A stretch of 64,000 bases of DNA, taken from the NCBI RefSeq assembly GCF_022605725.1, contig NC_065548.1:14355644-14419643 (forward strand), in the 5' to 3' direction. The DNA is from Anthonomus grandis grandis. Lineage: Eukaryota; Arthropoda; Insecta; Coleoptera; Curculionidae. This document shows, in pieces, positions 1-11,054 of this stretch. The first letter of the stretch is position 1; each line of letters starts with the position of its first letter. The notes under the pieces were generated by a model, which was not told the origin of the DNA, did no database searches, and was given only the letters and a program-made list of their open reading frames with translations. The translations under genes and the position numbers were made by a program.

Positions 1-344
1 TGAAATGCTTTTAATTTAAATTGTGTTTTCAATATTAGAAACACACACACAGAAACATACAAGTTTGAAAAATTAAGAAGGCATTTTTCATGGCGCACAA
101 GGTGGCATTTTTACTAAATCCGGCACTGAAAATTGAACATGGTGGTGGGTATTTTATGAATAAAACAGCCATGTCTTATTTACAACTTCGTCCCTGTTAT
201 CGATGCGCCATTGCCGCAGTTTGGCGAGCCAGACAATGGCAACACAGATTTTAATAAATCTTCTCTTTTTTACGTTTTTGGATAAATTTTTTTTATCATA
301 TATAGTGTAATGGCGATTTTTAAGATTTCCTTGAAATTCTCTTA
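1..344. other. No gene seen
   Basis: AT-rich sequence with no supported exon or repeat. Confidence 0.6.
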
Positions 345-1735
345 AGGCGACCTAATATGAGCTGCTTGACGAGTAGCTAAGTTCCTTATAATTAATCAGA
401 AATCTGTCATCTGCATTTGTTAATATGTAATTACTGTCGGTACCTAATATATAAACGTGTAAACCACTGGTCAACTATTCGACTCGGCACCTCTAACGCA
501 TCTTCATTTTGCTACAAGTTGAAGCGCGTCATCATATACAAGTCTGGCCAGCTCAACTCTCGAGTGCAAATATTACAGTATTAATTTGGAATAACAAATC
601 TAAAGGATAATGATGGAGAAATGAATGATGTAGAACTTAATGCAGAGAGACCTAGACGATCTACTATGAGCTGCTCGACGAGTAGCCTAATACTTCTAGT
701 GCTTATTTAGATTATTCTTGCAATTACGAAACGTGGTCATAAACGAGTCTTTTTTTCTTGTTTAATTCATCTTTGCTGATTTTTAGGCCCATTTCTAATG
801 AAACCTCTCACTGTTTATATGTCCAAACATTATAAACATCAATTATATTTGTGTTATTAATAAGATAAGAAAAATATTATATAATCTGTAATTTTCCAGA
901 AATTTAAACGTATCTGCATTTGTTAATATTTCATCACTTCTGGTACCTAATACATAAACGCCAAGACGAATAACCATGATATATTAGACGTAAACCACTG
1001 CTCAAATATTCGACTCGGTACCTCTAACGCAGCTTCATTTTGCTACAACCGAGTTAATGCGCGTCATCATATACAAGTCTGGCCAGCTCAACTCTCGAGT
1101 GCGGAAATTATAGTATTAACTTACAATAACAAATCTAAAGGATAATGACGGAGAAATAAATGTTGTATAACTTAACGTAGAGAGACCTAGATTATCTACT
1201 ATGAGCTGCTTGACGAGTAGCCTAATACTTCTAGTGCTTATTTAGATTATTCTTGCAATTACGAAATGTGGTCATAAACGAGTCTTTTTTTCTTGTTTAA
1301 CTCATCTTTGCTGATTTTTAGGCCCATTTCTAATGAAACCTCTCACTGTTTATATGTCCAAACATTATAAACATCAATTATATTTGTGTTATTAATAAGA
1401 TAAGAAAAATATTATATAATCTGTAATTTTCCAGAAATTTAAACGTATCTGCATTTGTTAATATTTCATCACTTCTGGTACCTAATACACAAACGCCAAG
1501 ACGAATAACCATGATATATTAGACGTAAACCACAGCTCAAATATTCGACTCGGTACCTCTAACGCAGCTTCATTTTGCTACAACCAAGTTGATGCGCGTC
1601 ATCATATACAAGTCTGGCCAGCTTAACTCTTGAGTGCGGAAACTATAGTATTACCTTGCAATAACAAGCCTAAATTACAAGCGTCTTAAAATATAATTAT
1701 ATAGAACTTAATGTAGACAGACGTGATATGAGGCG
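345..1735. repeat. Tandem repeat, about 535-bp unit, roughly 2.5 copies
   Basis: The phrase ATGAGCTGCT(C/T)GACGAGTAGC recurs at 666 and 1201, and AAACGTATCTGCATTTG at 906 and 1441, so both give a period of exactly 535 bp. An earlier shortened unit starts near 357, where the spacing to the next is only about 309 bp at this phrase. The third unit diverges after about 1675. Neighbouring units are nearly identical over several hundred bases. The unit contains a small hairpin, gct-G-ctcg-A-cgag-T-agc. No coding capacity was seen. It could be a satellite monomer or the tandem end of a mobile element. Confidence 0.9.
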
Positions 1736-3172
1736 TATTGCATTTCCTCTTCTAGTGGCAAGCGCAAGTGAGGAATTGTTAAGGTATTGTTTGTGATTTT
1801 CGGCTGTATGTACACATACAATTCAGGATTTTTTAATAATATTAAATTTATTAATTTCTGTTCATTACGTCTTAGTTTAAGCCGTTCTTCTGGAGATCGG
1901 CTCCCTAAATTTGTATCTCTCGAGGTTCTTTAGGGTTGTTTTCGTCTTAGCTGGTGCTGATGCTTAAGGCTGTTTAAACTAACTTGTGTGCCATCGTGGC
2001 TGGTATATACTTTCGTCTCTAGTCTATAGACTGAGGAATCACTTTTTTTCTACAGTGTGTGCAGTAGGGTGCTTCCCATGTTTCTCCTATAGGGGTAGGA
2101 CAAGATCTAAGAAAAAGATTGAGAAGAAAAGGTACGGATATAGAAACATATTTAGTATTGTTTAACATTACGTCAAACTGAATAAATATTTGTCTATTGT
2201 AATAATGGATATGTATATTGTAATAATAAAATAACCAAAAATATGATATTCATCAATCACAAATTTAAAACGAAAACATGATGGATGTAATATTACATCT
2301 CTTTTGATACACAAGGACTTACAATGCTAAGTATTACTTTCTTTGTACTTAAGTTGACATTATGGACGTTTAACCCAAGTGGAAGAATTAATGAATTCCT
2401 AATGAGAAGTCAATACTAGCAGTATAAAAAGTCAGCGAGGCATTTGTGTCAGCTTCTTTTCTGAGCTCGTATTTTAACTGTTATCAATTGCTGCTGCAAG
2501 GTATTGATGTTAAATATTTGCCTTCGTGCAAAAATGCCTTTTATATTTTGCCTTGTTAAACTATTTTTTTTTAAGTGAAATCGTTAATTAATTTTTTTTT
2601 ATAAGGCGTTAAATGAAAAGAAACTTGTAAGATAGCTAACTAAAATTAGCTAGAATAGAAATTAAATACTTCTTTTAAATGTGTAAAGACTTAACATTTT
2701 CAGTGTTTTTTGACTTGCTCTATCACTTCTTACACGTACGGTCTACAAGTTTTAAATACATACTGTTGTTACATATTACATGTTTGGTTTGCCATTGAAA
2801 TTATTAAACACAATATCGCAAGCTGTCAGAACCAAAAATGTATGTCTAATTTATTATTTAATATAAAATGTTTTTTTGGTTACCGTCTGAAATTATTCAC
2901 ATAATAAATCACTTTAATTATAAAATAATTTTAATTAGAACTTTGTGCTGTTGTTTTTGTTTCCGATAGAGGTATATTAAAATGTTTATTAAATTAATAT
3001 TTACACCATTAAATATATTATTTTATTCTGTTAATAAAAAAAAAAATCTAATTGTTTACGTTCCCAAATCAATATTCGAAAAAGTAAATAAAATAAAACT
3101 GAAAATATAAGTATAAAAAGCGAAACTGAAAAAAAAACTATATGAAACAAAAAGATAGAGCGCAGTAGTTAC
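1736..3172. other. No gene seen; possible downstream intron of the membrane-protein gene
   Basis: AT-rich, with short chance ORFs only. If the membrane-protein gene continues after the donor at 3172, its next exon should lie here or left of the window. I could not place it. Confidence 0.5.
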
Positions 3173-3358
3173 CTAAATAGTGTAAAGAGCTGAATCTGAC
3201 AATAGAGAAAGTACCGTGATCAAAGTCCACATTTCTTCTGCGCGCTTGTTCGCGCGCCAACTTGGCCCTTCTGCGCAGACAGCAAATTACCAGCAGTGCC
3301 AGCAGAGGGAAGCCGAATATACAGGATACAATTGGGATGACAACCGTCTCTGGAGATA
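3173..3358 (-). CDS. Membrane-protein gene, exon 3: transmembrane segment and basic cytoplasmic start
   Basis: A minus-strand exon bounded by acceptor ...ATATTTGCAG and donor GTAACT. It begins with 2 nt that complete the codon left by the exon at 7195-7316, has 61 open codons and ends with 1 spare nt. It encodes SPETVVIPIV, then a hydrophobic stretch of about 20 residues (CIFGFPLLALLVICC), then a stop-transfer cluster LRRRAKLAREQARRRN. This is typical of a type I or III single-pass plasma-membrane protein with its C-terminus in the cytoplasm. The reading frame stops 13 codons past the donor if the intron is retained. The GC-rich codon use stands out from the surrounding DNA. I do not recognise the family. 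Supporting evidence is splice signals, phase agreement and topology, not homology. Confidence 0.72.
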
Positions 3359-3661
3359 CTGCAAATATAGTGAGAATAAGTTTCAGAAACAAAAATTTAT
3401 TTTTTCTTATTTAAGCAAGGTAATATTTAATAAATAATAATAGAATTAAGTAAATATTGTCAATATTATTATTTTTTGACTGTAGTCTAAAATTTTTTGG
3501 AACAACTATATTTACTACCAATAACATTACAATTGCCCTAAAAAAAGATATAACATTTTCGGATAGGCACATTGCGACATTAACGGGCAATATTGTCTTT
3601 TTCTAACATATTATCTCCAGAATGTTAAATATGTATTAACTAAGTTATTATAAGATATATA

Positions 3662-4608
3662 CAGTGCTTTTCTTTGAAGTCCCCCCCCCCATTTATTTTT
3701 TGAACGGGTCAAAAAAAATTTTTGAAACTTGGCATAAGTAAATTGGTCTATAGATACTATTTTTCACTGTAAACTAGGTACTTGTAAATTCCAAGATGGC
3801 GGCTGGGCGACATCTTGAGAAAAAATTTTAAATAGAAAGGGGGGTCGTGTGGTACCTCATTTTAAAGGTCTCAATGAGTACTTTATAACCCTGAAATATT
3901 AGACCCATATCTTAACTCGTTTCAAAATGGCGACCTAATAAAAAAGTATTTTTTTTTATTTTAACGTTTTACATTTTTATGATTTTTGAATAGGTAAAAA
4001 TCAGTGTACGAAAATAAATGCGTCACTATTTTATTTTGACATAAAAACGACAATTCTAAATAAATATTAAAGTATTTACATAAATACTTTAATATTTATT
4101 ACAGTCCATGTAATAAATATTAAAAGTACTCAATAAAACCTTTTAAATGAGGTAACACAAGATTTCTATTTAATGCATTTATTCAAGATGGCGCTTATGT
4201 GTTATTTTGACATTTAGAACTGTCGTTTTTATGTCAAAATAAAATAGTGACGCATTTATTTTCGTACACTGATTTTTACCTATTCAAAAATCATAAAAAT
4301 GTAAAACGTTAAAATAAAAAAAATACTTTTTTATTAGGTCGCCATTTTGAAACGAGTTAAGATATGGGTCTAATATTTCAGGGTTATAAAGTACTCATTG
4401 AGACCTTTAAAATGAGGTACCACACGACCCCCCTTTCTATTTAAAATTTTTTCTTAATATGTCGCCCAGCCGCCATCTTGGAATTTACAACTACCTAGTT
4501 TACAGTGGAAAATAGTATCTATAGACCAATTTACTTATGCCAAGTTTCAAAATTTTTTTTTGACCCGTTCAAAAAATAAATGGGGGGGGGCTTCAAAGAA
4601 AAGCACTG
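3662..4608. mobile_element. 947-bp foldback (MITE-like) element with TA or TATA target duplication
   Basis: The ends are CAGTGCTTTTCTTTGAAG and its reverse complement, each flanked by TATA (3658-3661 and 4609-4612). The two arms of about 400 bp (3662-4062 and about 4209-4608) are near-perfect inverted copies, differing at only a few positions and in C/G-run length. The loop of about 145 bp has its own perfect 20-bp inverted repeat around 4058-4099. No transposase frame was found, so it is non-autonomous. CAGT-type ends and a TA-based duplication suggest mobilisation by a Tc1/mariner-type enzyme. High arm identity implies recent insertion or gene conversion between the arms. Confidence 0.9.
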
Positions 4609-4612
4609 TATA

Positions 4613-5614
4613 AGTATTACTGTTTATTAAAGAAAGTAAAAGCATTCCGCTTATTTTTTGTAAGTTTCTGCTGTTGAATGTTTGACAACTTGCCTATGGT
4701 TCCTATTATACTATTAACATATGTTGAATTCTACACACTACAACTTCGGAAATAAGATAATGGAATTCCATGATGCACTTTAGATTTCGGCGTGAAACTG
4801 AACAAATATGAAGTTTTATATCTTTCGGCATGAACTAGATTTAGATGGACATAAAATCGAATAAAATATAACCAAATAAAAAAGTACATTAAAATCAATA
4901 TTACACTAAATAAATGAACATTAATTGCAATTATTGTGAAATAAAAATATAAGAAAATAAAAAGAAAGGTAAAAAAAATTAAGAACAATTTTCTTTAATT
5001 GGCTAGAAGAAACCAATTTCTTTGAGATGCTCTGGTAGGCTATGATTTTATTCGGATAATCTATAATTTTTTTTTTAGATTTTTATGTTTTCAGGTAGTT
5101 TAATAAATTTTTATTGATTTAATGAGTAAAAATAAAAGATACATACACAGTGGTTCTCTTTGATAAACTTTTTAAATTGGGATATTAATCAAAAATTACA
5201 ATATGAGAGAAAAACTACTTTTGAATTTAAAAAATCACATCATCATATCACATCCCGATGATGTTGTAGCATACTTTTAATTATTGTCCCTACACTATCA
5301 GGCAAAAGTAAAACAACATATATGTATATATAATTATATTAATGCTTGATGCACTGACAGGATAAATATAATTGTCATCAAATATCAAAGAACCTCGAGT
5401 TTTACTGAATTAAATTTATGAAATCAAAATTTTAATTCATTTATCAATAAAAAAATACGAAATAGACCATTTTAACTAAATACGTAATGTGATATCAATT
5501 ATTGGCTATGACTTTTGTCATCGATATAATTATATTTTATATAGTAAAAAAAACATATTACACCAAACATCGTTGATTTTATTAATTAAAGTCGGTTTGT
5601 TTGGAAATATGGTG
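4613..5614. other. No gene seen
   Basis: AT-rich intronic or intergenic sequence without a convincing feature. Confidence 0.5.
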
Positions 5615-5619
5615 GTACG

Positions 5620-5812
5620 GATTTAACGCTCAACCTCTGCCAGCAGGTTCTCAATAGGGTTTAAATCCGGTGATTGTGCCGGCCATTGAGGAATTAGATA
5701 TTGTTCTTTTGAAACCACTCCTGCACAAGATGAAATGTATGCTTCAGGTCGTTGTCTTAATGAGTCGCAAAGACATCTTCCATTGATGGCGAAACGGTTC
5801 ACTTTCACACAT
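5620..5812 (-). pseudogene. Tc1/mariner transposase fragment, frameshifted
   Basis: One minus-strand frame reads NDLKHTFHLVQEWFQKNN, the region around the second catalytic Asp of Tc1 transposases. It then stops, and the adjacent frame continues as LIPQWPAQSPDLNPIEN, the motif next to the third catalytic residue. The switch near 5695 needs a one-base indel. The rest of the enzyme and the inverted repeats were not found, so this is a truncated relic. It lies in the intron of the membrane-protein gene. Confidence 0.85.
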
Positions 5813-5815
5813 AGC

Positions 5816-7194
5816 GAACTAAATAAAAACTAGAACGTAACTCTACATCGTATTTTAAAAAAAATCTGTTTACTTACTTACAGCTAATGATGCATTTACA
5901 ATATTTTTTACGGTCGTTGACCTTTGAGAAAACATGCGGAGAATCATTTGGTTTCAGGTGTTTACAATATTGTTACATTATTTTGAACAAAAGGTAGTAA
6001 TGTACATAATAAAGATCAAGAAAATTAAAGAATGATTTTTTTACAGGCAGGATTTTATATTTCATTGATGTTGCGATACTCTCTTGGCGGAGTGTATTTT
6101 GGTGTATGTTGCAAATGGAAAGGCCAGCGAAGCTCGTCTATATATATACTTTGATTGTTTATTATATTAAATTGAAACCTATTGTGTTTTTTTAATTCAA
6201 CATCTCGCCTTTCAGTAAGGAAGCATTTGTGGACCTATGTTTATAGCAAACTTTAATGTTAAAGGGTCATCCCGTCTTTTTCTTTCGTCCCTCTTCTTTT
6301 GTACATGATATTTAGAAATGCTCTGTAAAAATTAATTATTTTAAATTACTAGAAATGTCTCAATAATCAGAAGAAAAGAAATTTAAATTTAATGAGCTTA
6401 AAAACCACGAAGAAGTTTAATGAATAATTATTTTAGTATATGTGTAATAAGTCTTAAATATATAATAATTTAAAATACCTGGAACTTAAGAATATTTCTT
6501 TGAACTTACATTGTTCGTATTAAATACGAACTCAAAATTTAAAAATAAAACAAATAGCCAAAATTAAGTATAAAAATTAATAGTGAAGGCTGGAAAATTT
6601 TCAAGCAGAATTTTTTTCTTAAATTTTAACGGAGCTAGTATGTCTTTTTTATCTATTTTAGTCCTTTTATTCAAACAACCTTAAAGAAAATCTTTTTCTC
6701 AAAAATATACTTCTGTATATGGACTGGATATTCTGCTTACAAATAATAAATTGACTATTACATACTTAATGTTATGTAGTACTTTTAATACAGTTATATC
6801 CTAGCGAAAAGCAAAATAATTGACATTATTTGAAATCTGCAAGATGACGCGACGGTTTATCTTCGTTATCTTCGAAAATATTTAAGTAATTCTCTTAAAA
6901 AAATCGCTTTTAATAATTATGAAACAATATTGCTTCAAGTTTCCGAATTGCTTTTTCTTTTTAATATTTTAGTATGCCTGCCTAATTAAGTATTAGGTCA
7001 TATTTAATTAAATGCATAAAATGCTCCTTTATTGATCTTCGTAGTCCCTTGGCTGTCCATTATTTAATGGGGATAAATTTAAACAAATACTGGCTGCTCG
7101 TTAACCAATATATGTAGTTTAACTAAACACTTATAATTTTAATAAATAACTACTTTTAACCAAATGAGCCTTACTTAAAAAAATGTATGCTTAC
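5816..7194. other. Intron between exons 2 and 3 of the membrane-protein gene
   Basis: AT-rich and no other feature identified. Together with the foldback element and Tc1 relic it makes an intron of about 3.8 kb. Confidence 0.5.
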
Positions 7195-7316
7195 CTGTGG
7201 GATATATAATAATAACCGGCCTTTTATTGTGCGACTGCGCATGATGAGTCGGAACTTGGTTGACTGTCACGTTCGCTGCACTAGACATTTCTAACCATTG
7301 ATATGCGATTAAAAAT
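7195..7316 (-). CDS. Membrane-protein gene, exon 2
   Basis: Acceptor CTTTTTATTGTTTCAG and donor GTAAGCAT enclose 122 nt. The exon takes 1 nt to finish the codon begun at 14135, has 40 open codons, then leaves 1 nt that joins exon 3. It encodes YQWLEMSSAANVTVNQVP, then THHAQSHNKRPVIIIYPT, which leads straight into the membrane segment of exon 3. One potential N-glycosylation site (NVT) is visible. An ATG with a purine at -3 lies at 7286-7288. If exon 1 is untranslated, translation could begin there and give a short extracellular part; if exon 1 is coding, the protein is longer. The sequence does not decide between these. Confidence 0.72.
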
Positions 7317-7779
7317 CTGAAACAATAAAAAGATATAATGCAGTTTTGTAATTAAATTGTGTAACATACTAAAAGTAATTTTCCAATTATTCCCTGAAGA
7401 GATTACAATGCATTAAATTCCAATTATATAGTCGGAGAATTAATGTTTATCCGTCAGATGCATTTGCCGCTTGCCAGCCATCCTGAGTATGCATTTAACG
7501 TAAAGCCAAATAAGCATGTAATACATGCAAAGGTAACGTTAACACGCCATTAACTCAGCAAAATTATGTTGATCATGTTTTGGTCACTTCCGGATTACTG
7601 ATTTTACCAGTAGATAATAATAATCAGAACTGCCAGTAATGATGTGTTTCCTAAGACAATATTAGAAATATTATGATGAATTTTATGCGTGCTAAAATGT
7701 TAGCTATTTATAGCTATTGTTTTAGATTATGGCTAAGATGGTTATCAACAAGGCTATTTTCGATGAATTTGATTTGATT

Positions 7780-7810
7780 TTTTTGTTAACAATGTCATTG
7801 TTAACAAAAA
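7780..7810. repeat. Perfect 31-bp palindrome with GTTAACAATG arms
   Basis: TTTTTGTTAACAATG, one central T, then the exact reverse complement. Each arm holds AACAATG, which matches the core bound by SOX-type HMG proteins, in inverted orientation. It is intronic. A regulatory role is inference only. Confidence 0.6.
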
Positions 7811-8296
7811 CCCACTGTCGTGACCTTAAAGCGAATTATTGCCGGTAAGTATTAATGATGCTATAAAAATTCTAGTTAAAGTGCTTAATTACTAGTGCTA
7901 GCTACTATGCTTAATTTTCTGTCCAGCTTAGGGGATATTTCACCTCTTGTTCTACATATATTTTTATCAAATGTAATTGTTATGTAGATGATTAAGGTTT
8001 TCTTAGTATTTTATAAAAAACAATTATATAAGGTCTATTATACTCCGTTGTCTCAATAACTTTTATAGCTGTCATTTTCATGATTTTTTTCTGATTCTCT
8101 GAAGAATCTTCCTGCAAAAAAGGCAAGTATTTACAAATAAAAGTCTGTATTTAGCTCAGTTCTTTCTAGGAATGTTTATCAAAATCAATAATCTTTATAA
8201 GTAGCTGATCATGTGCATAATAAAAAAAAATAATACAGAATGTACAGACACAAGTAATTAAACACCAAATTTTATCGCTGAAATCTTTTTGGCATA

Positions 8297-8346
8297 GCAC
8301 CATGTTTTGAAACTAAATCTGCCATAAATACATCCTCTGTACAATT
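8297..8346. repeat. 50-bp dispersed repeat fragment, related to 10316-10365
   Basis: About 90 percent identical by eye to 10316-10365; both contain AACTAAATCTGCCATAAATAC. The second copy lies within a non-LTR element, where it is foreign to the RT frame. Confidence 0.7.
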
Positions 8347-10221
8347 AATTATTCTGGTGTTTGCCCTTAAGTGCTACGTAGAGTATAGGCTAAATATTTG
8401 CCTTAAGGTATTCAGGGTTGACTGCATACGATTAGAGCGAATGTGAATGTAGCACACTTAGTGAGAGATAGATTGTATAATATGTTTTAGTGTATTCATG
8501 ATGACTGGGTATATTTTTTACGTATCTAATCTAAGATGGAGATGCAGAGTCAAATGCAATTTTAATTTCGATCCATATGATTGATTTATTTTTTTAATTT
8601 CAGATGGTCTGTTTCCTAGTGAATAAATAATTAGTAATTCAATAACTACTTAGTCAACTTACTTATGCGACAATGTAAATATTTGTGTAGAAATGTTAAT
8701 TCAATGTGTTGACACTTGTAATGTCAAGGGTTTTTTTAATTAAGGGTCGTTTTAATTATGTAAATTTAAAAAGAACATGATGATAAGAAGACAAAATGAA
8801 AGATATGAAGACGTGTTTCAGTATATTTCCCGATTTTTCATAATTTTACTTTAACTTTTTCATGTGCCACATTTTTAAAAGTAAAAGGTTATGGGCCCGG
8901 TTAGCGGTGGAAATTGAAAGCAGTGAGTGAAATCAGGAAAAAGTTTATGGATATTAACCAAATTACACTAACTGAGAAACATTTTTATAGCCAACTTTAG
9001 AAAATGCAAAACTTCATATAAATCAATTCGTTAAGAGAGAAAAATGAATACTATCAATCAAATAATCATTAAAATCACTTGAGTTCTCTATCTCACATTA
9101 GGATTAAAAATCTATTCTCAGTAGATCTTCAATTAAAATTAATTGGACATATTTATTGTCTTACTTATCATGTAAACTAAGTAGCGATTCTAAAGTAATT
9201 TAGGATGGCTACTTATTGAATTAAACTTTTGAATCATTTCGATTCAGAGAGAGATAAAACGTAACGAAAAAATGTAATTCTTAAAATTATTATATGAATA
9301 ATTGTTCAATGAATAATTGTAAAAGTATTTATGGCCTTTTTATCTTTAGGTTTGTCAATTATCTTATCGATTTAGAAACATTAGTAAATCGCCGCTCCCT
9401 CTGCGTGTACAGTATTATCGGATAAAAAAAAGTAATTTTTTTATTTTTTTTATGTAAAGTATTTTTTTATTACTACATAATTTTCATTAAATTTGCATGA
9501 TTCTAAGTTTGAAAAATAAAAAAATATGATTTTTGATATATGTATGTCCTTTTATGTTTGATTTCTCTTATTCGTATATTTATAGGAAAAACCTCACTAA
9601 TATCAAAGTTGCGCATATGTTAGTAGTTGTCTATGATGAAACATTCACAACCATCAAAAAAGAAATATATAAATGTATAACTGGAGCAACTAATGGTCAA
9701 TCAAAAAAGCAAACAAATTCTTTACCAATTTTAAATAAGATCGGAAATGAACTTTTTAATGACCCCACAAAACTAGCAAATTATTGCAATGAATATTTAA
9801 TTAACGTAGTGTTAGATATTTACAGAAAAATTAAGCCAACTCAAAATATGTTCTTGGAAGATCCTGTTCGATTAGTTGATTCATTATTTTGAAATCCAGT
9901 TAATGAAAACGAAGGAATTATACAAATAAATAGTCTTAAAAATGATAGTTCTCCAGGTATTGATAATTTTACATCTAGATTTATTAAAAAGGCACATCAA
10001 GCTTTAACTCGTCCCCTGGTTCACATTATTAACCTAACTTTTGCCGCAGGTAAAGTCCCTGAATAATTTAAAGTTTCAGTTGTTTCGCCTATTTTTAAAT
10101 CCGGAGACAAGGCAAATATCAGCAATTATCTCCTATTAGCGTAATAAATATTTTTTTAAAAATCTTTGAAAAGTGCCTTAAAGACAGATTATTAACATAT
10201 TTAAAGAAAAAAAAACTATAT

Positions 10222-10385
10222 AAGCATTTGGCATCATTGCATCAGAGATGTTGCAAGCAAACAAACCTGCCCATAGCTCCACGGCATGCTACTTCTAGCC
10301 TTTCAATGTTCTAAGGCACTATGTTTTAAAACTAAATCTGCCATAAATACAACCTTTATACAATTTACATTACTTTATACAACCC
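10222..10385. repeat. Foreign segment inside the RT gene, shared with other loci
   Basis: Between the RT blocks ending LLTYLKKKK and starting YQLTKQITNSL there are about 160 bp that do not fit the family. Parts recur elsewhere: GCATTTGGCATCATTGCAT near 55915, CTGCCCATAGCTCCACGG and TACTTCTAGCCTTT near 42042-42085, and 10316-10365 near 8297. It therefore looks like a composite of a dispersed, modular repeat. Confidence 0.65.
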
Positions 10386-11046
10386 TCTATCAGCTTACTA
10401 AACAAATTACAAATTCACTCAACAATAATAAAAAGTGTATTGGGGTATTCTTAGATTTGGCAAAGTCCTTTGATGCCGTACCCGATGACCCAATTCTTGT
10501 GTTGTCCAAGTCCGGCATGAGGGGCACGGTCTTAAATTTATTGAGAAACTATTTAACAAGTAGACAACAATTTGTGAAAATAGAAAATATTTTAAGTGAT
10601 CCCCTGAAAGTGTAGATTGGGATTCCTCAAGGAACCATACTGGGCCCATAACTCTTCATTTTATATATTAATTCACTAACAGATCTAAAAATTGTAAACG
10701 GATTTGTAATATCTTATGCGGACGACACGGCAGTCATTTTTTCAGATAACACTTAGGATGAAGTAAGGAGAAGCACAATTATGGGCATGCGTAAAATAAA
10801 AATATGCTTAGACACATTTAAGCTCTCACTCAACATATCTAAAACACATTATATTGCATTTTCTTTAAGTGAGGCAAACTGCCCAACATTCCATTCTTTA
10901 GATGTAGGTTACGATACTTAACATAAAGATGTAATTAAAGAGATTTCTTTTACTAAATATTTGGGTGGTACAGTAAATACAGTAAATGTGCGAGCATATT
11001 TTAAATCTAACTAAGAATATTCAAAAGCTATTACGAGCATTTTATA

Positions 11047-11054
11047 TCTTAAGG
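11047..11054. repeat. Left 8-bp target-site duplication of hAT element
   Basis: TCTTAAGG, repeated exactly at 12911-12918. Eight base pairs is the hAT superfamily signature. Confidence 0.9.

Larger units (their letters stand above)
7317..9555. other. Part of the intron between exons 1 and 2; no other gene seen
   Basis: AT-rich. It contains a perfect 31-bp palindrome (7780-7810) and a short copy of a dispersed sequence (8297-8346). No exon with convincing splice sites was found. Confidence 0.5.

Noticed and set aside
3216..3437. 73-codon plus-strand ORF
   Set aside because: It is the antisense shadow of the membrane-segment exon at 3173-3358, which has splice signals and phase support.
5825..5860. 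Minus-strand LKYDV reminiscent of the tail of the two small secreted proteins
   Set aside because: Only about five residues match, in a TTTTTAAAA run; no hydrophobic tail, signal-peptide exon or intron is found around it.
10419..10649. 76-codon minus-strand ORF
   Set aside because: Shadow of the RT gene on the plus strand, which carries recognisable RT blocks.
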